A stretch of DNA of 64,000 bases from Streptomyces xylophagus (GTDB lineage: Bacteria > Actinomycetota > Actinomycetes > Streptomycetales > Streptomycetaceae), in contig NZ_JNWO01000019.1 of NCBI RefSeq assembly GCF_000716435.1, positions 1 to 64,000 on the forward strand, read 5' to 3'. Position 1 is the stretch's first letter, and every line of letters starts with the position of its first letter. The position numbers and the translations under genes were made by a program. Shown here piece after piece: positions 1 to 7,306 of the stretch. A model generated the notes under the pieces. That model searched no databases. It saw only the letters and a list, made by a program, of their open reading frames with translations, and had not been told where the DNA came from.

Positions 1-656
1 CCCCCGCCGCCAAGGCGACCCCGCTCGCCGCCCCCGCCCCGCGCGCCTTCCCCCAGCAGCCCGCGCAGATCACCCACGGACCCCGCGACCACCCCCGGAT
101 CGCGCTCACCTTCCACGGCCAGGGCGACCCCAAGGTCGCCACCGCACTCCTCACCGAGGCCGAGAAACACGGTGCCCACGTCACCGTCCTCGCCGTCGGG
201 ACCTGGCTCGACACCCACCCCGAGATGGCCCGCCGCATCCTCGACGGCGGCCACGACCTCGGCAACCACACCCAGCGGCACATCGCCGTCAACACCCTGT
301 CCGAGGCCGACGCGTTGGCCGAGATCACCGGCTGCGCCGACCGCCTCAAGCGGCTCACCGGCTCGATCGGCACCTGGTTCCGCCCCTCGCGCGCCCCGGC
401 CGCGTCCCCGCTCGTCGAGCGCCTGGCCCACCGCGTGGGCTACCCGCACGTGCTGTCCTACGACGTCGACTCCCTCGACTTCACCGCGCCGGGCGCCCCC
501 GCCGTCACCCGCAAGGTGCTCGCCGAGGTCCGCAACGGCTCCGTCGTGAGCATGCACTTCGGGTACGCCGACACGGTCGCCGCGCTCCCTGCCGTACTGG
601 AAGAACTCGACCGCCGCGGACTGCGCGCGGTGACGACCACGGAGCTGCTGAGCTGA
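1..656 (+). CDS. Polysaccharide deacetylase (NodB-like) family protein, 5' end outside window
   Basis: The reading frame is open from base 3 and ends at the TGA at 654-656, so only the C-terminal 217 residues are seen. The order of NodB motifs is visible. A strand ALTFHGQGDP stands where TFDDGP is usual, followed by the metal-binding HTQRH, then WFRPSRAP, YDVDSLDF and SVVSMHFG. Family members remove N- or O-acetyl groups from cell-wall or capsule polysaccharides outside the cell. The usual catalytic Asp pair of motif 1 is replaced by His-Gly, so activity or metal use may differ. The stop overlaps the ATG of the next gene (TGATG), implying translational coupling with the beta-propeller lipoprotein. 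The family call is firm; catalysis is uncertain. Confidence 0.8.
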   Translation, partial: PAAKATPLAAPAPRAFPQQPAQITHGPRDHPRIALTFHGQGDPKVATALLTEAEKHGAHVTVLAVGTWLDTHPEMARRILDGGHDLGNHTQRHIAVNTLSEADALAEITGCADRLKRLTGSIGTWFRPSRAPAASPLVERLAHRVGYPHVLSYDVDSLDFTAPGAPAVTRKVLAEVRNGSVVSMHFGYADTVAALPAVLEELDRRGLRAVTTTELLS

Positions 657-1855
657 TGCCACCCACCCCCCTCACCCGCGCCGCCCGCGTCCTGGTCACC
701 GGCGCCGCCCTCGCCGCGCTGACCGCCCTCGCCGGCTGCGGCTCGCAGAACCACGCCGACGAGGCCCTCGGCACCAAGGCCGCGCTCCAGCCGCAGCAGC
801 AGAAGAAGGAGAAGCAGGCGGCGCAGGGGCTGCCCGGTATGCCGCCGGTGCTCGACCCGGCCGACGTGTACGCGGCCGACCGCCCGAACCGGCTCTCCCC
901 GGTGGTCAAGGACTTCCCGTCCCGGGTCTACGTCCCCAACACCAACTCCAACACGGTCTCGGTGATCGACCCGAAGACGTACAAGGTCATCGAGACCATC
1001 CCGGTCGGCGCACAGCCCCAACACGTCGTTCCCTCCTGGGACTTGAAAACCCTGTGGGTCAACAACGACCGGGGCAACACCCTCACCCCGATCGACCCGA
1101 GGACGGGGGAGGCGGGCAAACCGGTCGACGTGCACGACCCGTACAACCTCTACTTCACGCCCAACGGCAAGTACGCGATCGTGATGGCGTCCCTGGACCG
1201 CCAACTGGTCTTCCGGGACGCGCACACGATGAAGACCGTGAAGGCGGTCCCGGTCGGTTGCTACGGCGTCAACCACGCCGACTTCTCCCCGGACGGGCGG
1301 TACTTCATCGTCTCCTGCGAGTTCAGCGGTGAACTGCTCAAGGTCGACACCGAGAAGATGAAGGTCATCGGGCAGCAGAAGCTGCCGTTCCACGGCTCGA
1401 TGCCGCAGGACGTCAAGATCTCGCCCGACGGGAAGCGGTTCTACATCGCGGACATGATGGCGAACGGCATGTGGGTCCTCGACGGCGACACCTTCGCCAA
1501 GCCGGACTTCCTGCCCACCGGCAAGGGCTGCCACGGCCTGTACATCAGCCGGGACTCACGCGAGATGTACATCTCCAACCGCGGCGAAGGCACCATCTCC
1601 ATCTTCGACTTCACGAAGAACAAGCTGACGAAGAAGTGGCACCTCCCGAACGGCGGCAGCCCCGACATGGGCGGCGTCTCGGCCGACGGCAAGGTCCTGT
1701 GGCTCTCCGGCCGCTACAACTCCGAGGTCTACGCCATCGACACCCGCACCGGCACCCAACTCGCCCGCATCAAGGTGGGCGGCGGCCCCCACGGCCTCGC
1801 GGTGTACCCACAGCCGGGGCGTTACTCGCTGGGCCACACGGGAATCTTCCGCTGA
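656..1855 (+). CDS. YVTN-type beta-propeller lipoprotein
   Basis: A 399-residue exported lipoprotein. A basic start and hydrophobic segment end in a lipobox (LAGC, about residues 24-27), so the mature protein should be anchored to the outer face of the membrane. From about residue 85 onward it is built of roughly 40-residue blades of the YVTN/YncE type (YVPNTNSNTVSVID, VIETIPVG, TLWVNND, ARIKVGGGPHGLAV), giving a predicted seven-bladed propeller. Such proteins bind polymers, nucleic acid or partner enzymes; no catalytic residues are evident. Its ATG overlaps the stop of the deacetylase, so it may act with that enzyme at the cell wall. The lipoprotein and fold calls are strong; the ligand is unknown. 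Confidence 0.85.
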   Translation: MPPTPLTRAARVLVTGAALAALTALAGCGSQNHADEALGTKAALQPQQQKKEKQAAQGLPGMPPVLDPADVYAADRPNRLSPVVKDFPSRVYVPNTNSNTVSVIDPKTYKVIETIPVGAQPQHVVPSWDLKTLWVNNDRGNTLTPIDPRTGEAGKPVDVHDPYNLYFTPNGKYAIVMASLDRQLVFRDAHTMKTVKAVPVGCYGVNHADFSPDGRYFIVSCEFSGELLKVDTEKMKVIGQQKLPFHGSMPQDVKISPDGKRFYIADMMANGMWVLDGDTFAKPDFLPTGKGCHGLYISRDSREMYISNRGEGTISIFDFTKNKLTKKWHLPNGGSPDMGGVSADGKVLWLSGRYNSEVYAIDTRTGTQLARIKVGGGPHGLAVYPQPGRYSLGHTGIFR

Positions 1856-1942
1856 AACCACGTTGACATGCGGTCAGTTGGACACACTCCGTACGGGTGA
1901 TGATCCACGGTCCGCCGCCGCAGAACCGGAATCGTGCCCGGC

Positions 1943-2542
1943 ATGATCACCCTTCACCTGCGACGGCGGACCGCCGCCGCCGTCCTGTCCCTCGCGGCCG
2001 TCTTCGCCACCACGGCCGCGACCGTCCCCGCCCACACCTCGGCCCGGGCCGCCGCTCCGGCCTGTCCCGTGGTCGCCGACCCGGCGATGGCCGCCGTCGA
2101 CCAGCGCGTGGACATCAGCCGCATCACCCCCGACCCGGTCTGGCGCACCACCTGCGGCACCCTCTACCGCAGCGACAGCCGCGGCCCGGCGATCGTCTTC
2201 GACCAGGGCTTCGCCCCCAAGGACGTCATCAACGGGCAGTACGACATCGAGAAGTACGTCCTCGTCAACCAGCCCTCGCCGTACGTCTCGACGACCTACG
2301 ACCACGATCTGTACAAGACCTGGTACAAGTCGGGCTACAACTACTACATCGACGCCCCCGGCGGCGTGGACGTCAACAAGACCATCGGCGACACCCACAA
2401 GTGGGCCGACCAGGTCGAGGTCGCCTTCCCCGGCGGCATCGCGCGGCAGTACATCATCGGCGTCTGCCCGGTCGACAAGAAGACCAAGGTCGAGATCATG
2501 AGCGACTGCGAGAGCAACCCGTACTACAAGCCCTGGCACTGA
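1943..2542 (+). CDS. Secreted Scabin/ScARP-like mono-ADP-ribosyltransferase
   Basis: A 199-residue secreted protein with a twin-Arg-containing Sec-type signal peptide ending near ARAAA. The body matches the pierisin-like Scabin/ScARP family: the NAD-binding Arg in LYRSDSRG, an STS-like YVSTTYD strand, and the catalytic Q-x-E in ADQVEVAF. Disulphide-forming Cys pairs are present (ACPVV/TTCGT and GVCPV/SDCES). Characterised members transfer ADP-ribose to guanine bases of DNA or free guanosine-type substrates rather than to protein. ATG at 1943 is preferred over GTG at 1934 because it gives a clean signal peptide. It ends three bases from the convergent acetyltransferase gene. No immunity gene is evident beside it. 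The closest relative known to me is S. coelicolor SCO5461 (ScARP). Confidence 0.85.
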   Translation: MITLHLRRRTAAAVLSLAAVFATTAATVPAHTSARAAAPACPVVADPAMAAVDQRVDISRITPDPVWRTTCGTLYRSDSRGPAIVFDQGFAPKDVINGQYDIEKYVLVNQPSPYVSTTYDHDLYKTWYKSGYNYYIDAPGGVDVNKTIGDTHKWADQVEVAFPGGIARQYIIGVCPVDKKTKVEIMSDCESNPYYKPWH

Positions 2543-2545
2543 CCC

Positions 2546-3181
2546 CTAGGGCTTGCTGAGCAGCACCGCCTCCGCGCCCACCGGACGGTAACCCGCCGCC
2601 AGGAACGCCCGCATGCTGCGGGCGTTCCCCGGTGCGACCTGCGCCCACAGCGGCTCCGTGGCGAGGTGGCGGGCGGCTGTCACCAACGACCGCCCCAGTC
2701 CCCGGTGTCGTACGCCTTCCTCGATCTCGACCGAGACCTCCAGGCGGCCACCGACCCCTCGGCCCATCACCAGCACACCGCCGTCCGTCGTCCAGGCGCG
2801 GACGTCGTCGCGCCGGCCGCGGGCGTACACGATCCGGGGATGGGCGCCGTGCGTGATCTCCCGTAGGGGGAGCGGGGGTTCGCCCGGCAGTGGGGAGCCC
2901 ACGAGCATCGCGTCGATCGTCTCCGCCCTGCGGCCCGTCCGGTCGAGCAGGGCCATCAGGAACCGTGGGTTCATCGGCGCCGCGAGCGCGTCGCACGGCA
3001 CGGCCGCCAGGGTGTCGAGGACCCACTGCGGATCCTCGTCGATGAAGACGACCGCGTGCGCGGTGAAGGCGAGCACCCCCGCGTCCCGCTCGGACATCTG
3101 CGGCACGACGGTCGTACGACCGTCCGGCGGAGGGAGGACACCCTGGGCCACCGCATCGAGAATGTCCCGAAGAGTCTCCAT
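2546..3181 (-). CDS. GNAT family N-acetyltransferase
   Basis: A 211-residue cytoplasmic protein starting METLRDIL. The start at 3181 is fixed by an AAGGAG ribosome-binding site a few bases upstream; the frame is open further but lacks such a site. The C-terminal half carries the GNAT acetyl-CoA signature RHRGLGRS (about residues 158-165), followed by a typical beta5-alpha4 segment (NARSMRAFLAAGYRPVG). The N-terminal half is variable and probably helps choose the acceptor, which cannot be predicted. It is divergent from the MerR-family regulator with only 58 bases between the two starts, so that regulator is a plausible controller. Confidence 0.8.
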   Translation of the reverse strand: METLRDILDAVAQGVLPPPDGRTTVVPQMSERDAGVLAFTAHAVVFIDEDPQWVLDTLAAVPCDALAAPMNPRFLMALLDRTGRRAETIDAMLVGSPLPGEPPLPLREITHGAHPRIVYARGRRDDVRAWTTDGGVLVMGRGVGGRLEVSVEIEEGVRHRGLGRSLVTAARHLATEPLWAQVAPGNARSMRAFLAAGYRPVGAEAVLLSKP

Positions 3182-3239
3182 CACCGTGCTCCTTGAACTC
3201 CTTGAGTCTCCACCCACTGGAAGGCCCACACTCGCAGAC

Positions 3240-4157
3240 ATGATCGACGACGGCACCGGACTTTTCACCATCGGAGAGCTGGCCAGAGCCACCGGGCTGA
3301 CCGTGCGCACCATCCGCTACTGGTCGGACGAGGGCGTGCTCACCCCGGTGACCCGCTCCGCCGGCGGCTATCGGCTGTACGACGCCGAGTGTGCCGCCCG
3401 TCTCGAACTGATCCGCACGCTGCGGGAGTTGGGCCTCGGCCTGGACGACGTACGCAAGGTGCTGGCCGGCGAGACGACGGTCGCGGAGGTGGCCGCCGCG
3501 CATGTGGTGGCGCTGGACGCGCAGATCAGTTCGCTGAGGGTGACCCGTGCGGTGCTGTCGACCGTGGCGCGACGCGGTTCGACCGCGGAGGAGATGACGC
3601 TCATGAACAAGCTGGCACGGCTGTCGGCGGCCGAACGGAAGCGGATCATGGAGGAGTTCGTGGACGAACTGTTCCACGGACTCGACCAGGTGGACCCGGC
3701 AATCGAGGAGCGGATGCGCACCATCGCGGTGGACCTGCCCGACGACCCGACCCCCGAACAGGTCGACGCCTGGGTGGAGTTGGCGGAGATGGTGCAGGAC
3801 CCGGAGTTCCGGGCGCAGATGCGCAAGGTCATGGAGTTCAACGCGGCGGACCAGGACCGCAGCGCCGCACCCGGGCGCGCCATGTGGTTCCCCATGCGCC
3901 TGGTGAAGTTGGGCGCGGAGGCCCGCGAACGGGGCATCGCCCCCGAGTCGCCGGAGGCGGAGGCGATCGTACGGGGGGTGCTGGGGGAGGGCGGCGACCC
4001 GGCCGTCGTACTCGAACGGATGGTGTCGGCGTCCAACGACCGGCTCGCCCGGTACCGGGAGTTGCTGTCCACGCTGAAGGGCGGGACGGCCGCGGGGGCG
4101 CACCGTCCGGAGTTCGCGTGGGTGGTCGCCGCACTGCGTGCTCGCGTGGCCGGTTAA
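3240..4157 (+). CDS. MerR family transcriptional regulator
   Basis: A 305-residue regulator. Residues about 8-75 are a MerR winged-helix DNA-binding domain (FTIGELARATGLTVRTIRYW and then GGYRLYD), followed by a dimerisation helix. The long C-terminal part (about 190 residues, rich in Asp, Glu and Arg) is not a metal-binding loop and has no conserved Cys; it probably senses an organic ligand. The start at 3240 gives the family-typical short tail before the HTH. It is divergent from the GNAT gene, and both promoters must lie within 3182-3239, fitting the MerR habit of controlling a neighbour. The domain call is certain; the ligand and target are inferred. Confidence 0.85.
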   Translation: MIDDGTGLFTIGELARATGLTVRTIRYWSDEGVLTPVTRSAGGYRLYDAECAARLELIRTLRELGLGLDDVRKVLAGETTVAEVAAAHVVALDAQISSLRVTRAVLSTVARRGSTAEEMTLMNKLARLSAAERKRIMEEFVDELFHGLDQVDPAIEERMRTIAVDLPDDPTPEQVDAWVELAEMVQDPEFRAQMRKVMEFNAADQDRSAAPGRAMWFPMRLVKLGAEARERGIAPESPEAEAIVRGVLGEGGDPAVVLERMVSASNDRLARYRELLSTLKGGTAAGAHRPEFAWVVAALRARVAG

Positions 4158-4205
4158 TCTGGCCTGCGTCAACAAGTAGTAATGCGTTACGAAGGGGCGG
4201 ATCCG

Positions 4206-4418
4206 GTGGCGGACATCGAGGAAGCACGCAAGCATTTCCAGCGGATCGACACGGATGGTGACGGCTTCGTCACCGCGGCCGAGTTCAAGACCGCCCTGGC
4301 CCAGGGAGGCGACTGGAACGTGACCGAGGCGGTCGCCGAGGCCATCATCAAGAGCCGGGACCTCAATGGGGACAAGGTCCTGTCGTTCGACGAGTTCTGG
4401 GCCCACCTGAACAAGTGA
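4206..4418 (+). CDS. Small EF-hand calcium-binding protein
   Basis: A 70-residue protein made of two EF-hands. The first loop is DTDGDGFVTAAE and the second DLNGDKVLSFDE; both have acidic or polar residues at positions 1, 3, 5 and a Glu at position 12, so both should bind calcium. GTG at 4206 is chosen because GAAGGGG sits nine bases upstream; an ATG at 4182 is also in frame but lies before that site. No signal peptide or membrane segment is present, so it is cytoplasmic. S. coelicolor has several such Cab proteins, some linked to calcium effects on germination and aerial growth. Expression probably ends at the hairpin just downstream. Confidence 0.88.
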   Translation: MADIEEARKHFQRIDTDGDGFVTAAEFKTALAQGGDWNVTEAVAEAIIKSRDLNGDKVLSFDEFWAHLNK

Positions 4419-4440
4419 CCCGAGAGTGATCCGATCGGAA

Positions 4441-4472
4441 GGGGTGCCCGTCCTACGGTGGACGGGCACCCC
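4441..4472 (+). terminator. Strong hairpin terminator after the EF-hand gene
   Basis: Perfect 13-base arms (GGGGTGCCCGTCC and its complement) flank a six-base loop, 22 bases after the EF-hand stop codon. No long T run follows, which is common for Streptomyces terminators. Confidence 0.8.
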
Positions 4473-4576
4473 TCCGTCATGTCCGGCGGGGGATCGGAAT
4501 AGGGGGCGATCGCCAGGGGTTGCCGTACCCAGATGCATGCGTATGCATTGATTCTGGATCGGCGAAGGGTCCTGTT

Positions 4577-5236
4577 ATGAAGATCGGCATCATCGGCGCG
4601 GGTCAGATCGGTGGCAACCTCACCCGGCGGCTCACCGCTCTCGGTCACGACGTCTCCGTCGCCAACTCGCGCGGCCCGCAGACACTCACCGCACTGGCCG
4701 AGGAGACGGGCGCGACCCCCGTACGGGCCGAGGACGCGGCGCGGGGGGCCGAAGTCGTCGTGGTCACCGTCCCGTTGAAGGCGGTCCCGAACCTGCCCAA
4801 GGGCTTCCTCGACGGCGCGGCGGAGAACGTCGCGGTCATCGACACCGGCAACTACTACCCCGGGCGGGACGGCCGGATCGCCGCGATTCTGGACGACGGG
4901 CTGATGGAGAGCCGCTGGACGGCGCAGCAGATCGGCCACACCGTGATCAAGGCGTTCAACGGCACCTACGCCCAGGACATCCTGGACCGGCACCGCCCCG
5001 CCGGCGCCCCCGACCGCCTCGCGCTCCCGGTGGCCGGTGACGACGAGGCGGCGAAGCGGGTGGTCAGGGCCCTGATCGACGAACTCGGCTTCGACACGGT
5101 CGACACGGGCAGCCTGGACGACTCCTGGCGTCAGCAGCCGGGGACGCCGGTGTACGGGATGCGGGAGGGCGTGGACCCGATCACGAAGGGGCTGGCGGAG
5201 GCTTCGCCGGAGCGGACGGGCGACTTCAGGGCCTGA
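4577..5236 (+). CDS. NADPH-dependent F420 reductase-like oxidoreductase
   Basis: A 219-residue cytoplasmic Rossmann-fold protein. It opens MKIGIIGAGQIGGNLTRRL, the dinucleotide-binding G-x-G-x-x-G-x-x-L pattern at residues 7-15, followed by VANSRGP, where an Arg after the second strand suggests NADP(H) preference. This N-terminal domain is shared by F420H2:NADP oxidoreductases and by related proteins whose substrates are unknown. The ATG at 4577 is supported by GAAGGG about eight bases upstream; the open frame extends to 4520 but without a site. It has no operon partner. The exact electron partner cannot be told from sequence. Confidence 0.8.
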   Translation: MKIGIIGAGQIGGNLTRRLTALGHDVSVANSRGPQTLTALAEETGATPVRAEDAARGAEVVVVTVPLKAVPNLPKGFLDGAAENVAVIDTGNYYPGRDGRIAAILDDGLMESRWTAQQIGHTVIKAFNGTYAQDILDRHRPAGAPDRLALPVAGDDEAAKRVVRALIDELGFDTVDTGSLDDSWRQQPGTPVYGMREGVDPITKGLAEASPERTGDFRA

Positions 5237-5240
5237 GGAG

Positions 5241-5490
5241 TCGGCTCACGCGATCTCCAGGGCGCGGCTCGTGGGGTGCGTCGAGCGCACGGCCTCCGGG
5301 CCGCGGTCCCTGGCCGAGGGCCCGGTCTTCCCCGGCTTCCGGGTGGCCCCCGCGATCCCGGGCAGGGAACTGGTCCTCCAGGGTTCCCACCGGTTCTCGG
5401 TGTACGCCCTCGTCATCCGCACCGGCGGCCACGCGGTCGGGGTCCGCCGACTGCTGATCGGGATGCGGCGCCGGGCCGAGCAGGCAGAGC
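5241..5490 (+). pseudogene. Remnant of a small SRPBCC-like gene
   Basis: From about 5235 to 5490 one + strand frame has strongly coding-type codons (third positions almost all G or C) and reads ARLVGCVERTASG, then PVFPGFRV, HRFSVYALVIRTGGH and VRRLLIGMRRRAE. This order resembles the C-terminal half of SRPBCC/polyketide-cyclase-like proteins, but there is no plausible N-terminus. The middle between HRFSVYA and the RTGGHAV helix looks deleted, and the frame runs past its natural end into the antisense of the muramidase gene. It is best read as a decayed, internally deleted gene. The family assignment is tentative. Confidence 0.4.
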
Positions 5491-6075
5491 TCAGGCGTTC
5501 TTGGCCCACGTCTGCAGGGCCGCCTTGCTCGCGAAATCGGCGACGTCCTTGTCGTGGGGCTCGGACGTGTACTGGTGGAAGGTCCAGTCGGCCTTGATGC
5601 GGGGCTTGCCGGCCGTCGTGTAGTCGGCGATCCACAGGCCGTCGCCCGCGTAGGACGTCGTGTCGATGTTCAGCCAGAAGTTGCGGTTCGTGTAGAGGAC
5701 GACCCGGTTGTCCGGCCGGAGTGCCTTCACCTTGCGGATGAAGCTGTCCTTCTCCGCGTTCGTCGCGTGGGTGCCGTCGCCGGTCGTCTCCCAGTCCACG
5801 GCCAGCAAGTCCCCTGCTTTTTCGGGGGTCTTGCTCACGAAGTACTCCGCCTGGGCCGTGATGTCGCCGGGCCAGAGGAAGTGGTAGAAGCCGACGACCA
5901 GGCCCGCGTCACGGCCCGTCTTCGTCTGGGCGGTGAGTCTCGGGTTGACGTACGAGCGGCCCTCCGTCGCCTTGATGAAGACGAAGGAGGAGCCGTCCGT
6001 TTCGTGCGCGGTGGACTGGTATGCGCTTACGTCGATGCCATGCAACATGGGGGACTTGTGCCCCCTCCCCGGCAT
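5491..6075 (-). CDS. GH25 muramidase (lysozyme-like)
   Basis: A 194-residue glycoside hydrolase family 25 protein. The catalytic strand is seen as HGIDVSAYQ near the N-terminus, and the DxE motif as LAVDWETTGDG in the middle. NRVVLYTNRNFW and LWIADYTTAGKP match the later barrel strands. The family cleaves the beta-1,4 bond between MurNAc and GlcNAc in peptidoglycan. No signal peptide is apparent, so export, if any, must use another route. The start at 6075 has GAGG six bases upstream; an internal ATG at 6048 (MLHGIDV) is the alternative. It follows the phospholipase gene by eight bases in the same direction and may be co-transcribed with it. Confidence 0.88.
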   Translation of the reverse strand: MPGRGHKSPMLHGIDVSAYQSTAHETDGSSFVFIKATEGRSYVNPRLTAQTKTGRDAGLVVGFYHFLWPGDITAQAEYFVSKTPEKAGDLLAVDWETTGDGTHATNAEKDSFIRKVKALRPDNRVVLYTNRNFWLNIDTTSYAGDGLWIADYTTAGKPRIKADWTFHQYTSEPHDKDVADFASKAALQTWAKNA

Positions 6076-6083
6076 CCGGAACC

Positions 6084-7124
6084 TCAGCTTCTGGTGGCCA
6101 CCGAGGACAGTACCGACGCCGACTTCGACGACCAGTCGGAAGTGATCACGCTTGCGTGGTCCGCCGCCAACAGTGCCAGTTTGGCGGCGACTTCCGCGTC
6201 CGTGGGGGCCGTGGAGGAGATCGCCGGGGCCACCGCGTACGCGTCTGTCATGATCAGGATGTAGTGGTTCGTGGAGTAGAACGACGTGTCGTAGCCGTTG
6301 TTGACGTACGTCGCCGCGTCACCGTCGAAGAACACGAACCAGGGGCGGATCGACGTGTCCGAGGTCCAACGGGTCGATCGCGGATCGCCGTTCGCCGCGC
6401 CGAGTACAGCCGGGAAGGCCTGCGCCTGCGCGATCGTGCCGGCCGCGTACAGGTCGCGCAGGTGGTCGCCGTACTCCTGGTCCGTCCAGTAGTGGTCGAA
6501 CGGGTTGGCCTGCTCGACCGTGCCCGGGATCAGCTCGAAGATGAACTTGCCCTTGAGGGCGTCGCGCGAGGGCCACGCGTTCGCCTGGGCCGCCGCGTCG
6601 AGCGTGGAGTACGAGGAGCCCAGCAGGTCGGACGGCTTGTAGACGCTGCTGCCGAGCTTCTGCGAGACCAGGGTGTCGAACGCGGTCGGGCCGAGGCCGA
6701 TGGTCTGGTTGAAGCCGACCTTCATCTCCACCTTGATGATGATGGGTGCGTGGTCCGGGTGGAGGGTGTTCCAGGCGGCCATGTTGTCCAGGCAGCTGCC
6801 GAGGTCCTGGTTGCGGTCCTTGCTGTACAGGTCGGCGGGGGTGCTCGCGTACTCGCAGTTGTTGTCGTTGGAGAACAGGTCGCTGTGGCTGACCCGCCAC
6901 CGCTTGCTCAGACTGTCGACGTAGACGTCGAGTTCGAGCAGCGAGGCCCCGGAGTCCAACGCCTGTGCCCAGTACGTGTACTTGTCCTTCTCGTACGCGT
7001 TGTGCGTGCCGATCGTCGTCGTCTCGGAGAACTTCGCCGCCGCCGCGTGGGCGTTGCCCGCGGCCCCGGTCAGCAGCAGGGCCGTGGCGCCGAGCAGCGC
7101 CGCCAGCCGTCTTATCGCCTTCAT
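6084..7124 (-). CDS. Secreted calcium-dependent PI-PLC-like phospholipase C
   Basis: A 346-residue exported protein. MKAIRRL begins a Sec signal peptide that ends near NAHAAA. The mature part opens with TTTIGTHNAYEKDKY and continues ELDVYVDS, WRVSHSD and PIIIKVEMK, the catalytic His/Glu/Asp strands of a PI-PLC TIM barrel of the calcium-dependent PLC1-like type known from Streptomyces. The expected activity is hydrolysis of phosphatidylinositol headgroups outside the cell. The frame is open to 7295, but the signal peptide and GAAGGGG upstream fix the start at 7124. The 182 bases up to the next gene carry its promoter. Confidence 0.85.
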   Translation of the reverse strand: MKAIRRLAALLGATALLLTGAAGNAHAAAAKFSETTTIGTHNAYEKDKYTYWAQALDSGASLLELDVYVDSLSKRWRVSHSDLFSNDNNCEYASTPADLYSKDRNQDLGSCLDNMAAWNTLHPDHAPIIIKVEMKVGFNQTIGLGPTAFDTLVSQKLGSSVYKPSDLLGSSYSTLDAAAQANAWPSRDALKGKFIFELIPGTVEQANPFDHYWTDQEYGDHLRDLYAAGTIAQAQAFPAVLGAANGDPRSTRWTSDTSIRPWFVFFDGDAATYVNNGYDTSFYSTNHYILIMTDAYAVAPAISSTAPTDAEVAAKLALLAADHASVITSDWSSKSASVLSSVATRS

Positions 7125-7284
7125 GAGTCTCAAGTCCCCTTCGCCGTGGCCTAGTTGGCGCCTGTTGGCGGCAGCAGCGTAGGGCGAAGGGGTTACTGCC
7201 CGGTAGCCCCTGGAGGAACATAGGCTTCCGCCTGTCCCGTGCGGAGAGGGTTGATTTCGTTTCTCGGATATTGCGTTCTGTTGA

Positions 7285-7303
7285 GCGAGAATCATATTCT
7301 CGC
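7285..7303. promoter_or_regulatory. Perfect palindrome immediately before the flavin oxidoreductase gene
   Basis: GCGAGAAT-CAT-ATTCTCGC is a perfect inverted repeat with eight-base arms and a three-base centre. It ends three bases before the ATG at 7307, covering the position of the ribosome-binding site. Size and symmetry fit a dimeric repressor operator (MarR or TetR type). No cognate regulator is next to it, so the regulator is unknown. Confidence 0.6.
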
Positions 7304-7306
7304 ACC

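Noticed and set aside
458..1534. 358-codon minus-strand frame opposite the beta-propeller gene
   Set aside because: Composition (Val/Arg/Asp/Gly-rich) is typical of antisense frames in GC-rich DNA, and the + strand has a clear lipoprotein with repeats.
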